Of a stretch of 64,000 nt of DNA, positions 1 to 12,600 are shown one piece after another. Position 1 is the first letter of the stretch. Each line of letters begins with the position of its first letter. The translations under genes and the position numbers were made by a program. Below the pieces are notes generated by a model. It ran no database searches, was not told the DNA's origin, and saw only the letters and a list, made by a program, of their open reading frames with translations. This DNA comes from Congeria kusceri. Lineage: Eukaryota > Mollusca > Bivalvia > Myida > Dreissenidae. The DNA lies in NCBI GenBank assembly GCA_027627225.1, contig CM051029.1:19144656-19208655 (forward strand), written 5' to 3'.

Positions 1-2875
1 CCCAAAAGCCTTTGCACTATTAGCGCCTATCATTTCAAGTTCCTTACAAATCAAGCATGCCAAACACGACTAATTGCACATTTGCCTAATTACGCACTGC
101 AGCAGCGGGAATGATAATTTGTTAGGATTTGACACGATTCTGATGACATACTTACTTGACGTCCTAAACGTTGTTTTTTTCTGTTGCCATCGTGACACCA
201 ATAACACTAAGCCTTAAGTTAGCGCTATGGAAATCAAAGGACTCAATAAAGTCACACTGCAAATCATCACATTATTATCAGTCCAAATGATTTTAATAAT
301 ACTGCTGTTATATTGAAACATGAGTTTTGGTTTGTAATAAAACAATCATTTATCACTAAACGAAGTGTAATACCCAGTCTTGAGCTGGATATTCTGACGA
401 CTAACTAGGTATCATTTTATAACATTTTTTAATACCATCTTATTAAAGAAGACGTCTGCAGTTGTTTTATAAACAAGTGTGAGGTCTATTGTGATTACTT
501 GTTTTGTTCTCAATAAACTTCTAAACCTAAAGCATCTGGGCTAAGCTACGCAGAGATTATATCAAGAAACGTATGATATATTATCAAGTAATGCCTCGGC
601 CATTGCTCGAACCTACGACTTCCTGATAACATCTGCCATCTCTAACCACTAGGTCACACGGACTGACATCTAATGTGTCAAAATCTTCCAACTATACATC
701 TCTTTGTCAGAAAGTTAGAACTTTCAGAGTTTTCTTCATGTTTTACTAGGAATGTTTTTATTATATATTAAATTACAGCCCTAAACTCTATAAGGATATC
801 AATGTACGCATAACGTTTCCTTAAAATTAGCGCCATATAAGTAAAGACATTAATTCTTTTTACAAGTCGGCGTATATCACATGTACACTCAATTATAATG
901 CCAGTAGCAGATTGAAGCCGGTAGAATTCAATTCAATACGAATAAATGTGTTGATTGCAAACGGATGATTTATTAACTTTACTAAATTAAACTCGGAAAC
1001 CTTTGAAAAAGGTTGGTGTGTCTCGAAGCAATCGCCCATGTCATTCACTGTACTAATATAATGCACGGGTAATCAAATGTAATTAATGAAGCCTTAGATG
1101 TAATTATGCATGCCAATTCATATTAACATTTAACTCCGACGGATATTTGCATTTGGGTGAATAAACTGTGTTTTCACTTTAAGTAGCAAATTAGAAGTTT
1201 GCTTCATCTAATACTACCCACATGGCGGCACATTGACCTTGAACCAATGTCCTTCAGTCATGCTCCTTGAATATTCCACGCGCATGTGCAACAATCTCGC
1301 GATACTTTTGCGTAAAATTTACATTGATTTGATAGGCAGCGTTAAATATTATTTGCCATAACTTCCTTATTTTTTTACTCTCAGAAAAGTACAAACGGAT
1401 TTAAAAAGAGAATTTTATGCTCTTTAACATGGTACCATTTATTTATTTTAGTTTAAAGTTTAGGACGGGGAATTTGCACGTTTGTAGCATCACAATATTT
1501 CCTACAGAAATCTATAGAACCTCGGTTGAAAATATGGTGCATTTTCAACTTTATCGCATAAAAATCTTCCCCTTGTTTGTCAGAAAAGTACAAACGGATT
1601 TGGAAAATTAATTCTTTGCTTGTTCGAGTGATGTTATAGTAAATAGTTATAACATTACGGCATGTGTTACTAAAATCGTATTAATTAAGAAGTAAATTTA
1701 ACGTCCACTTTTCAAAGAAGATATATACATGTAATATATAAATATAATGTAGAGGATTGTTTCAAGTTATATTTGCAATAATGCTAATAGTGTATATACT
1801 CTTCCAGTCTTCACGAAGAACGATAAAATTAGAGGACCGTCGGTTCACCAAGCCCGCTAAAAAGGCTGAACCCGATAACAATTAAGTGGACCATAGTTTG
1901 GAAATGTTCTGTCACTCATTAGTATTCATTCAATCTGTTATATGAATATATAAAGAGCTAAAACAATGATGTTGTTTTTTTTCTGTCATTAAATTGGAAA
2001 TCCATTTTCTCTACCACATTAATTGATCCAGGCATTGCAAGGGACCTTAACTAAATGGACCGCCAGTACAGTAACATATTAATATCAATACTTTGGTGGA
2101 CTCGGTCTACGGTCCACTGGTTTGTCGTGAAGACTGCTCTTCGGCAACTGAATACTATTTAGATAAGATACTTTATTTTCTCGAATATTAACTAAGCTTT
2201 GAATAAAGTAACTGAGGCATAAGGGAAATACCCAGCCATCAAAGTGACAATCATGCTCAGAACAGTTTTGAGGTTTGACAAACTTCAAACACAAATCTGT
2301 TAAAAGGTAAAGTAGAATTCCAAGAAAAACTTTATTGAACATAGGTACTATGTGTTCCATCATTTAAAAAGACATTAACTTATATATCTAAGCATAATCG
2401 TAATTATTCATAAAATGAAACTAAGGCAAAATAAGAAATATGTCATATCAAAAGCAACATACGTGAACTATTTACGTAAATGTTCAGTTATATGGGTTGG
2501 ATACGTGTATAGCGATTGTCCATACGTTTGTTTACTCGAATTTCTCAAATGTAAAGAATGATAATGCACGTGGGACATACCAGCTATATTATTACTTATC
2601 TGCTTTTTAAGTTACATAAACACGATAAATATATTTCATATCCTAATTATACATTGGTTTTATAACATATAAATTGCTAAAATTATTTATATTAGAAGCA
2701 TTATAAATTAATTTGCTGGAAATTATAAAAGTTATCAGAATATCAGGCGAATTAATAACGCCAATATGGCACTATTTTGATTTCTGTGATGTACAAAATG
2801 TTACCGACAACACATTAGCAAATTAGAATTATGTCACAAATGTATCAGTCGTTCACTGTAGGTTGTTGTATATTT
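1..2875. other. No recognised gene
   Basis: A+T-rich sequence. ORFs here are short and show no domain. The only structure I see is a diverged direct repeat: a block containing tcagaaaagtacaaacgg occurs near 1382 and again near 1580, about 198 bases apart. A minus-strand ORF of 92 codons (2085-2363) has no recognisable motif. Confidence 0.5.
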
Positions 2876-4734
2876 GTGCACACGGTTTTAAAGGAATGAA
2901 AAATCTCCAAACGCTTGACCTGTCTATGAATTATGAGTTGGGTTGGAAAATCCTGCCTAAAGCTTTTTATGTTTGAATCCAGGCATTAAAGTTTTTATCT
3001 TAGACAGCGTTATAAACCCTAATGCAATAAAATGCCCTATCACTATTTCGAAGACAATGGTTAAATCGATTCAACATACCTTACTGAAGATGTTTTCTTT
3101 AAATGATAACACGATAAACTAAATCGAGAAAGAAGCCTTGTGATTACCTCCTAAGACTTTGGAGTACATAATAATAAATATAAGAATAACAAATTTGAAC
3201 TCGGATACTATATGTTGCTTGGATATCAAAGGCTTAACGTCAGAAGGATTTATGCATCGTATTCCCATATGGGTTATCTTTTTCAGTGTTGCACGATTTT
3301 GACACTCGTCTGTCTGCTACCGAAGACCACCTCAGTCATGTTGAAAATAGAACGGATTTCGGATGTCCGAAAACGCTAGTGTCTATTGCAACGGTTACTG
3401 TTACTGCCTGTATACCACCGGAGTTACAATATATCGATATAAGCCACAGTAAGATTATATATCCACTATATGCATTCAATCGCGATTCACACAACTTACT
3501 TAAAAAGTATATGCTTATAATTCAATTTTTACTTGCTGGGCAGGACCTTTGCATTGTGTAATAAAAATCGAAGTTGTTGGTCTCAGTAACAAAGTTTGTG
3601 CTAAAGTTAAGGAGGATGCCTTTACCAAGTTGCCGAAACTGAAGCGTCAACACATCCAGCGTAATTACCTTTATTCCGTCGTGGACTATATGACGATATT
3701 TTATTCAAATTTTGAGCTTGTCCATAAACCAAATCAAAAGCATTCATCCTGAACTTTTCAAGAATCAAAACGAAATGAAATGGATTAATCTATTTACGAA
3801 TAATTTCATTGGCTTTGATAATAGAAAATTACATATGAAATGCTTAAACGTGCTAGATCTATCAATCACATTTTTACACTGAGTTAACAGTTGCGAGCTG
3901 ATCTTGACGGCATTATATCATCCACAAAAAACTAAATTTTGAAAATGGACCTGAACAATAAATACAAAAGCCTTTACATGTGACAACCTTGAAGGATTGG
4001 GTGGATCCTTAAACACATGCATCCGTCGAAAACGCTCCTGACTGTTCACATATCGTGCAGCTATTACTACCATAATGATTTGGTAGATCCTAAATTTACT
4101 GCAATTAGAGTACAAGACGATTTGAAGTTACATGTTTAGTTCCTGCGAAAATACTGCGCTTCATACACGTCGCTCCTTATTGCATTAGTTGTGTTCCGGT
4201 TTGTCATTTTCAATATTATCGTTGTCTCCTTTATCCATCGATTTAGATGGAGGATACGCTATTAGTATCTGTTGGATACAATAAAAATGTCAGGTACAAC
4301 GGATTCACAACACTTGAAAGTTCGTTTCGAAATTCGCGTTTCAAGTACGACATCTATCTGGCCTACGAAGAAGACGCCCGTGAATTTGTTTTGGACACAC
4401 TGAAACCAAGCCTCTCAAAACTGGACTATAATGTGTTTGTTTATGACGACATTTTCGATGGACTGCCAATTTGCAACGTTATTGGTTTCAGAAACCGTTT
4501 AGAGTGGAAGATAGCAGCACACATGACGAATGAAGAATCAAATCATAGAGGAAAGCCTTTATCTTTGGCGATGTTCTACGATTCCGACTCAACACGAAAT
4601 CTCCCGAAGGGTCTGCGGCTGTTGCGACATGATGCGTTTGTTGATTACCCTATCCACGGTAGTGAGTAGGAAATGACAGCATTTTGGGAGGATTTTAACA
4701 CAAAAGTGAAAGCAATTTATAACACGGCATTGTA
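2876..4734 (+). pseudogene. Toll-like receptor pseudogene (LRRs, membrane segment, TIR)
   Basis: Decayed innate-immune receptor of the Toll/TLR family: extracellular leucine-rich repeats, one membrane span, cytoplasmic TIR signalling domain. LRR pieces appear in order but in changing frames: GMKNLQTLDLS at 2893-2925; LKMFSLNDNTIN near 3085-3120; PPELQYIDIS near 3415-3445; DAFTKLPKLKRQHIQRNYL near 3615-3675; IHPELFKNQNEMKWINL near 3738-3790. A hydrophobic stretch followed by RFRWRIRY (about 4171-4262) is the usual TLR membrane-to-juxtamembrane sequence and is directly followed by a stop. The TIR then continues in another frame (4247-4669). Multiple frameshifts and stops across the reading path make this a pseudogene. 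An unusual intron pattern is a less likely explanation. No signal peptide or complete ectodomain is visible upstream. Confidence 0.85.
4247..4669 (+). pseudogene. TIR domain remnant of the TLR pseudogene
   Basis: Open frame of 140 codons with TIR box 1 (KYDIYLAYEEDAREFV) and the BB-loop region (GLPICNVI), ending with the box-3-like segment RNLPKGLRLL...AFVDYP. The stretch normally linking box 2 to the later helices is shortened: after GLPICNVI the frame passes almost at once to EWKIAAHMTNEESNHRGKPL. I read this as an internal deletion removing the core strand and the usual conserved SxWC-type motif. A TAG stop at 4667-4669 precedes more homologous sequence in the same frame (EMTAFWEDFNTKVKAI) to about 4734. 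In living receptors this domain recruits MyD88-type adaptors; this copy is unlikely to. Confidence 0.85.
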
Positions 4735-5425
4735 AATATAAAGTAACATATTATTTCCTAATATCACTATTTAATAATATATTAAATTTGATGAAAAAGT
4801 ATGTATATTGAAATGATTCATGTCATTAATGCATTTGATTGTTTGACTTTTAAAGTATGATTTGTTTTATCTTGCAATTATGTTCCGCTTTAAGTGTATC
4901 TCTTTAACCCATACTGCACCAAAAATCGTCAACTAATGTCTCTTTTGATTTTGCGTGATTAAAGATATGTTTTTACATTTATTTGTATGTTGCTCTATGT
5001 TGTTTCTTTTTTACCTTCAAATACAAAACCTTTTCAATCGAATATTGTTAAACATTTGCTTGTTTGCGCAACTTCTTAATGTAATTTTATATGCTTTATA
5101 TTTGTAATCGAAGAAACTTCAAGTTCAAAAATAAATATTGTTTCGAAGACAATAAAATGAATGAAAGTGTGCATATGTTGTCTATGTTGACATGCTAATT
5201 TGATCTAATTCAGAATTATTTAGCTGATGTCGGTGATACTTATCAAGCTTGTGTTACAAAATAAACTGGTATGTGCGCAAAGATTGTTGGTGAGCCTACA
5301 TTTTGTTCGATTTGATGGCGTTGTATTTCAATAGCCCCTACGAATTGCATTTGTATAATCGTCACTTGAAACAAATGATAATATTACGATTGTTAAGGCA
5401 ATCGTGATATCGGTAAAGCATTATC
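4735..5425. other. No gene seen
   Basis: A+T-rich flank downstream of the TLR remnant. It probably includes its old 3' untranslated region (ataaaata and aataaaatga near 5130-5160 resemble polyadenylation signals). Nothing else recognised. Confidence 0.4.
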
Positions 5426-5557
5426 CTTCTTCCCTTTAGATTCAGCCATTCCTATAGATTCGGCCATCCCTAGATTATTTAAATTAACTATTATTTCTTA
5501 GAAACCTTGTGTTAGTTATCTGTATTGAGACTATTCTATGACATAAATATAGGATAT

Positions 5558-5694
5558 GACACTCGTTGTCATTTCATACCATATTTTATTAAACTCGTTC
5601 AGGAATTTTGTTAGAAAGCGAGCCTTTGGCGAGCTTACTAACGATGTTCCTGAACGAGTTTAATAAAATATGGTATGAAATGATAACGAGTGTC
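5558..5694. repeat. Long inverted repeat (48-bp arms)
   Basis: The arms at 5558-5605 and 5647-5694 are reverse complements with a single mismatch, with a 41-base loop. The second family copy keeps only the left arm. Confidence 0.9.
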
Positions 5695-5787
5695 AGATCT
5701 TTTTTATCACATGATTTTAAACGAAACAAAAAAAACGTCTTATTTTACCAAAACATAGTGGTAAATCCTAAAAGTTGTGTATTGGCA

Positions 5788-5839
5788 TGACGTCAAAGTA
5801 ACGTCATACGATTGGTCATTCAAAGAATATGTAGCCAAT
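5788..5839 (+). promoter_or_regulatory. CRE and CCAAT motif cluster inside the repeat
   Basis: TGACGTCA at 5788-5795, taacgtcat just after it, then ATTGG and GCCAAT about 25 bases apart. CREB/ATF and NF-Y are the known binders of these motifs. Function here is inferred from sequence alone. Confidence 0.35.
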
Positions 5840-6254
5840 GAAAACGCTCAAGATGTTATCTTACACATGTGTAAGATATAAATATTCGTAATGGTTGTAT
5901 TACACGGGAGAAAAGGTATAAAATGTGATAAATATTGTTTTTGGTTTAAAAAATTGCGAATTTTAGATTGTGTCTGAGAAAATTAAGATTTAACAAAAAA
6001 TTCTAAAAATTGCTACACACTTTGTGCATAAGCCAAGAATTTTGTAAACATTTATTCCCCAACAGTATGCCATTGTTTGTTAATATAATAAAGAATGCTT
6101 CTAATGAATTGTATCAAACTTGTAACAAAATTTTAGCGTTTTCTTATCAAAATCAAAACTGAACCAAATGATTTGACAAATTCATAGTTGCTAGGGTACC
6201 TTCATATAATTGGTCTGCAACTAAGTAAATGGCTGATCTCTACATTATCTGGCC

Positions 6255-6608
6255 TTTATTTCGTAGGAGAGACCTTGCAGTTATAGGTACAAGACTCACT
6301 GGTGTTTGAACTGCGTTCATTTCGTGTATAAAAGCAGTTTAGCTCTTAAGTCGCCGAATATACAGGAAAAGAAGCTAATATTAATTTGATTCAGTTGTTG
6401 ACTGTCTTTTAGTCTCGCTTATAATTACGGCTTTTATTTCGTAGGAGAGACCTTGCAGTTATAGGTACAAGACTCACTGGTGTTTGAACTGCGTTCATTT
6501 CGTGTATAAAAGCAGTTTAGCTCTTAAGTCGCCGAATATACAGGAAAAGAAGCTAATATTAATTTGATTCAGTTGTTGACTGTCTTTTAGTCTCGCTTAT
6601 AATTACAG
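6255..6608. repeat. 178-bp tandem duplication (two copies)
   Basis: A block beginning tttatttcgtaggagagacc is repeated head to tail with a 178-base period (about 6255-6430 and 6433-6608). The copies look essentially identical by eye, so the duplication is recent. Each has a TATAAAAG box (near 6328 and 6506) and the tcgccgaatatacagg element-end motif. Confidence 0.9.
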
Positions 6609-8228
6609 CTAAACAGTTTACCTATCACTGAAATTAACTAAAATAATAAAATATCTAAGCTCCCTATTTTGCTTTTTGTATATTTTAGTTAATTTTCATG
6701 CGGAAAAGTGTTTGTATAAAACGGCTGCTTCAATGCACAAGACATATTTTCGTTCCGTAGGCATAACAACAATATATTGTTATTGCACGCTACATAACCA
6801 AAACAACTGGACTAAAATGGATATCGTTTTTAGAAACTCGTAATATTTATACCCAGTATATTGCACAAACAATATGCGAATTAAGTAATTACCATTTTAA
6901 AGTTTCCCTCGGCGATATCTGTGAAACAAACAGCTTTGTTGAAAGTATTTTTTTCGGTCAACATTCGAACAGAAAAAAACGACCTACATTTTTGGCAAAC
7001 TAGTATCTGCATGAAAACATGATGTATTTATATTTCGTTTAATATGTTAATAATTTTAATATCTTATAAAACCCAAGAAATAAGGAAAATTAAATTGTGT
7101 TTAAATTAGTAAAGGGATACAATAAATAATTTGTGTTCATACCTTTACGCAGCTCTTAAAGTATCTTGTCAGAGTTTGTACAGTGTCTTTTTCCTTCCTG
7201 TTCCGTAAATGTGCCCTAAACCGCTTAGCCTTCATAGCTTAACGTCCTAGTGATTTAACAAAAGTAAACAAGGAAAATGACACTTAAGATTATGGCCTGT
7301 TTACATTTTAGTGATAGCGTATTACAAACTCCGCGCAGAGATTTAAATGTGTCCTAGCATAGCTGGTTTAAATTCCTGCCGGCATGAAGTTCCACGTCAA
7401 TTTAGGCAAACTCTTGGCGCGAAATAAAATCGTGGACAAGTACATAATAAAAACGTGGACAACGTAAAATCGTTGCGTTGTTATGTTTACTTTTGTATTT
7501 ATTTACTTTCTGTGTTTCATTTTAATTCGTTATATTTATACACCTAGACCAATAATGCAACATGTCTGTGTCATTGTTATAAAATAATAATAATATAATT
7601 AAAATTTTATGAAAATTAAATCTTCAATCTCCTCATAATCGTCTCCCGAGAAAACTCCAAACTCTGTAAGTTTTTACCTCGCGGTGGCAGTGGTAACCAC
7701 TGCGAGGAGTTAGAGCGCATTAGCCACAAAAGTGCATTGTCGCATAGTCCATGAAAACAAAAGTATATTACCAGCTTGTTAACGGTTACGGTATTAGTTT
7801 GAAGCATCATCGACCATAATTCCAATAGACATTTAAAAGGATATGAACTAATTTATTTTAAGTTATTACATATCATATATATTAATTAATTTATTTATTG
7901 TTTTATTTATTATTTTAAGCGTCTCCTGTGTGATTATTCTTAACTAAGACAAAATAAAAAATATGTCATTTCCAAAGCGACATAGTTATTACACTCGAAT
8001 TTTAATTAGGCAAAACAAAATGTTGGGTTCCGCTTACATCTCCAAAAAATTTAGGAGGGGAGGTAAAAGTAACTTCGTGTTTCTGTAATATTTTGTTTCT
8101 TCGTGGCATAATCATCACTCAATTTAGATACATTGGACAGCATGTAAAATGTTTAAACGCCTCCAATCAAAGAAACTGTACCTTACGGTATATCATTACC
8201 AAGAGCGCCTCTCTCACGCAGATTCATT
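6609..8228. other. No gene seen
   Basis: A+T-rich intergenic sequence. A 69-codon minus-strand ORF at 7616-7825 overlaps a locally more G+C-rich stretch but shows no recognisable domain. Confidence 0.4.
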
Positions 8229-8804
8229 CGAAATGATTGCTAATTACTAGCGAAATGATTGCTAACTACTAGCGAAATTATTGCTAAATACTAGCGAAAT
8301 GATTGCTAATTACTAGCGAAATGATTGCTCATTACTAGCGAAATGATTGCTAATTACTAGCGAAATGATTGCTAAATACTAGCGAAATGATTGCTAATTA
8401 CTAGCGAAATGATTGCTAAATACTAGCGAAATGATTGCTAATTACTAGCGAAATGATTGCTAATTACTAGCGAAATGATTGCTAAATACTAGCGAAATGA
8501 TTGCTAATTACTAGCGAAATGATTGCTAAATACTAGCGAAATGATTGCTAATTACTAGCGAAATGATTGCTAAATACTAGCGAAATGATTGCTAATTACT
8601 AGCGAAATGATTGCTAAATACTAGCGAAATGATTGCTAATTACTAGCGAAATGATTGCTAAATACTAGCGAAATGATTGCTAATTACTAGCGAAATGATT
8701 GCTAAATACTAGCGAAATGATTGCTAATTACTAGCGAAATGATTGCTAATTACTAGCGAAATGATTGCTAAATACTAGCGAAATGATTGCTAATTACTAG
8801 CGAA
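8229..8804. repeat. 22-bp tandem array, about 26 copies
   Basis: The unit is cgaaatgattgctaattact plus ag. Two variants, taattactag and taaatactag, alternate through much of the array, giving a 44-bp second-order unit. The first copies are more variable (taactactag, tcattactag). Confidence 0.97.
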
Positions 8805-8848
8805 AACTGCTGTAAAACTTTTATAATCGGCAGAAAAAAATAGGATGT

Positions 8849-8870
8849 GGGGGGGGGGGGGGGTTAGGGT
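8849..8870 (+). repeat. Poly-G run next to TTAGGG
   Basis: Fifteen consecutive G residues (8849-8863) followed by ttagggt. Potential G-quadruplex. Only one TTAGGG unit is present, so this is not a telomeric array. Confidence 0.9.
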
Positions 8871-8969
8871 AAGCAAAAACATATAACTGTTTTACGCCTT
8901 GTAATATTAGCCTTGTACAGGGTGAACATGGATTGCAAAGGTACTAAAGCTCATTGATTGTTTTAAACT

Positions 8970-9028
8970 TTGTATGACACTGGCACGTTTGTATGACACT
9001 GGCACGTTTGTATGACACTGGCACGTTT
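8970..9028. repeat. 19-bp tandem repeat, three copies
   Basis: Three exact copies of ttgtatgacactggcacgt. Confidence 0.95.
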
Positions 9029-9307
9029 AACGTTTAACTATGTTCCACGACTTGGTGACCGTTTACTCTAGATAATGAAGATGAAATAACATTTAGTAAG
9101 ACTAATGAAAAAAAAAGAAAAAATACAATTGTAGCTCTTGGGATAAAATGCATCACCAATCTTCGGTCCCTGCATTTCGGGACTAGTTTTACATATTAAA
9201 ATCTAACACAAATAGTGGAAAATAGTTCGCTCGTAACTTACATTGTTTTCATCAATATTAATTGTATACATGTATATAATATACCGTTCAAATTAAGTAT
9301 TATAGAT

Positions 9308-9656
9308 GTGAAATCAGATTTACGTGTGTTGTTGTTTACGTGTTTCCTACTTAGAGTGAACTCATATTTACGTGTGTTGTTGTTTACGTGTTTCGTACTT
9401 AGATGTGAACTCATATTTACGTGCGTTGTTGTTTACGTGTTTCGTACTTAGATGTGAACTCATATTTACGTGTGTTGTTGTTTACGTGTTTCGTACTTAG
9501 ATGTGAACTCATATTTACGTGCGTTGTTGTTTACGTGTTTCGTACTTAGATGTGAACTCAGATTTACGTGCGTTGTTGTTTACGTGTTTCGTACTTAGAT
9601 GTGAACTCAGATTTACGTGCGTTGTTGTTTACGTGTTTCGTACTTTGAGTGAACTC
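9308..9656. repeat. 49-bp tandem array, about 7 copies
   Basis: Unit starts recur at 9308, 9356, 9405, 9454, 9503, 9552, 9601 and 9649. Each unit contains two TTTACGTG words. Periods are 48 at the two edges and 49 inside. The 78-codon ORF over this stretch is made of the repeat and is not a gene. Confidence 0.95.
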
Positions 9657-9680
9657 TAAGTATATGAATGAAACATTTTA

Positions 9681-12600
9681 GTGCACATTTCATTTGTAAT
9701 GCTATTTTTGTATAGTGCACATTTCATTTGTAATGCTATTTTTGTATAGTGCACATTTCATTTGTAATGCTATTTTTGTATAGTGCACATTTCATTTGTA
9801 ATGCTATTTTTGTAGAGTGCACATTTCATTTGTAATGCTATTTTTGTATAGTGCACATTTCATTTGTAATGCTATTTTTGTAGAGTGCACATTTCATTTG
9901 TAATGCTATTTTTGTATAGTGCACATTTCATTTGTAATGCTATTTTTGTATAGTGCACATTTCATTTGTAATGCTATTTTTGTATAGTGCACATTTCATT
10001 TGTAATGCTATTTTTGTATAGTGCACATTTCATTTGTAATGCTATTTTTGTATAGTGCACATTTCATTTGTAATGCTATTTTTGTATAGTGCACATTTTA
10101 TTTGTAATGCTATTTTTGTAGAGTGCACATTTCATTTGTAATGCTATTTTTGTATAGTGCACATTTCATTTGTAATGCTTTTTTTGTAGAGTGCACATTT
10201 CATTTGTAATGCTATTTTTGTAGAGTGCACATTTCATTTGTAATGCTATTTTTGTAGAGTGCACATTTCATTTGTAATGCTATTTTTGTAGAGTGCACAT
10301 TTCATTTGTAATGCTATTTTTGTAGAGTGCACATTTCATTTGTAATGCTATTTTTGTAGAGTGCACATTTCATTTGTAATGCTATTTTTGTATAGTGCAC
10401 ATTTCATTTGTAATGCTTTTTTTGTAGAGTGCACATTTCATTTGTAATGCTATTTTTGTAGAGTGCACATTTCATTTGTAATGCTATTTTTGTAGAGTGC
10501 ACATTTCATTTGTAATGCTATTTTTGTAGAGTGCACATTTCATTTGTAATGCTATTTTTGTAGAGTGCACATTTCATTTGTAATGCTATTTTTGTATAGT
10601 GCACATTTCATTTGTAATGCTATTTTTGTATAGTGCACATTTCATTTGTAATGCTATTTTTGTATAGTGCACATTTCATTTCTAATGCTATTTTTGTAGA
10701 GTGCACATTTCATTTTTAATGCTATTTTTGTAGAGTGCACATTTCATTTGTAATGCTATTTTTGTATAGTGCACATTTCATTTGTAATGCTATTTTTGTA
10801 TAGTGCACATTTCATTTGTAATGCTATTTTTGTATAGTGCACATTTTATTTGTAATGCTATTTTTGTAGAGTGCACATTTCATTTGTAATGCTATTTTTG
10901 TATAGTGCACATTTCATTTGTAATGCTATTTTTGTATAGTGCACATTTCATTTGTAATGCTATTTTTGTAGAGTGCACATTTCATTTGTAATGCTATTTT
11001 TGTATAGTGCACATTTCATTTGTAATGCTATTTTTGTAGAGTGCACATTTCATTTGTAATGCTATTTTTGTAGAGTGCACATTTCATTTGTAATGCTATT
11101 TTTGTATAGTGCACATTTCATTTGTAATGCTATTTTTGTATAGTGCACATTTCATTTGTAATGCTATTTTTGTATAGTGCACATTTCATTTGTAATGCTT
11201 TTTTTGTAGAGTGCACATTTCATTTGTAATGCTATTTTTGTAGAGTGCACATTTCATTTGTAATGCTATTTTTGTATAGTGCACATTTCATTTGTAATGC
11301 TATTTTTGTAGAGTGCACATTTCATTTGTAATGCTATTTTTGTAGAGTGCACATTTCATTTGTAATGCTATTTTTGTATAGTGCACATTTCATTTGTAAT
11401 GCTATTTTTGTATAGTGCACATTTCATTTGTAATGCTATTTTTGTATAGTGCACATTTCATTTGTAATGCTATTTTTGTAGAGTGCACATTTCATTTGTA
11501 ATGCTATTTTTGTATAGTGCACATTTCATTTGTAATGCTATTTTTGTAGAGTGCACATTTCATTTGTAATGCTATTTTTGTATAGTGCACATTTCATTTG
11601 TAATGCTATTTTTGTATAGTGCACATTTCATTTGTAATGCTATTTTTGTATAGTGCACATTTCATTTGTAATGCTATTTTTGTATAGTGCACATTTCATT
11701 TGTAATGCTATTTTTGTATAGTGCACATTTCATTTGTAATGCTATTTTTGTATAGTGCACATTTTATTTGTAATGCTATTTTTGTAGAGTGCACATTTCA
11801 TTTGTAATGCTATTTTTGTATAGTGCACATTTCATTTGTAATGCTTTTTTTGTAGAGTGCACATTTCATTTGTAATGCTATTTTTGTAGAGTGCACATTT
11901 CATTTGTAATGCTATTTTTGTAGAGTGCACATTTCATTTGTAATGCTATTTTTGTAGAGTGCACATTTCATTTGTAATGCTATTTTTGTATAGTGCACAT
12001 TTCATTTGTAATGCTATTTTTGTAGAGTGCACATTTCATTTGTAATGCTATTTTTGTATAGTGCACATTTCATTTGTAATGCTATTTTTGTATAGTGCAC
12101 ATTTCATTTGTAATGCTATTTTTGTATAGTGCACATTTCATTTGTAATGCTATTTTTGTAGAGTGCACATTTCATTTGTAATGCTATTTTTGTATAGTGC
12201 ACATTTCATTTGTAATGCTATTTTTGTAGAGTGCACATTTCATTTGTAATGCTATTTTTGTATAGTGCACATTTCATTTGTAATGCTATTTTTGTATAGT
12301 GCACATTTCATTTCTAATGCTATTTTTGTAGAGTGCACATTTCATTTGTAATGCTATTTTTGTATAGTGCACATTTCATTTGTAATGCTATTTTTGTATA
12401 GTGCACATTTCATTTGTAATGCTATTTTTGTATAGTGCACATTTCATTTGTAATGCTATTTTTGTAGAGTGCACATTTCATTTGTAATGCTATTTTTGTA
12501 TAGTGCACATTTCATTTGTAATGCTATTTTTGTAGAGTGCACATTTCATTTGTAATGCTATTTTTGTATAGTGCACATTTCATTTGTAATGCTATTTTTG

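Larger units (their letters stand above)
5549..5935 (+). repeat. Hairpin-bearing dispersed repeat, copy 1
   Basis: A second, shorter copy lies at 48793-49091 in the same orientation. This copy opens with two inverted 48-base arms (5558-5605 and 5647-5694), one mismatch, separated by 41 bases. It then has a full CRE palindrome TGACGTCA (5788-5795), a second CRE-like half (5800-5807), CCAAT boxes in both orientations (attgg near 5811, ccaat at 5835-5839) and a 22-base perfect palindrome (5857-5878). The 60-codon ORF across the hairpin is a by-product. Confidence 0.75.
5426..6608. mobile_element. Composite non-autonomous DNA-element region related to the pogo-like element at 54.7 kb
   Basis: The left part (5426-5475) has tandem copies of a TAGATTCGGCCAT-like motif. 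The right part has tcgccgaatatacagg at 6351 and again at 6529. Together they resemble the ends of the pogo-like transposon at 54660-56155 (ctattcggccacct repeated on the left, gtggccgaatagacagg on the right). The similarity runs a little past the right motif (gaaaa.aagctaatatt versus gaaaacagtctaatcat). No transposase is present. The hairpin repeat at 5549-5935 lies inside this interval. Boundaries are uncertain. Confidence 0.4.

Noticed and set aside
8849..8870. Interstitial telomeric repeat
   Set aside because: Only one TTAGGG after a G-run.
9215..9451. 78-codon ORF over the 49-bp array
   Set aside because: Its sequence is the tandem repeat translated; no independent coding signal.
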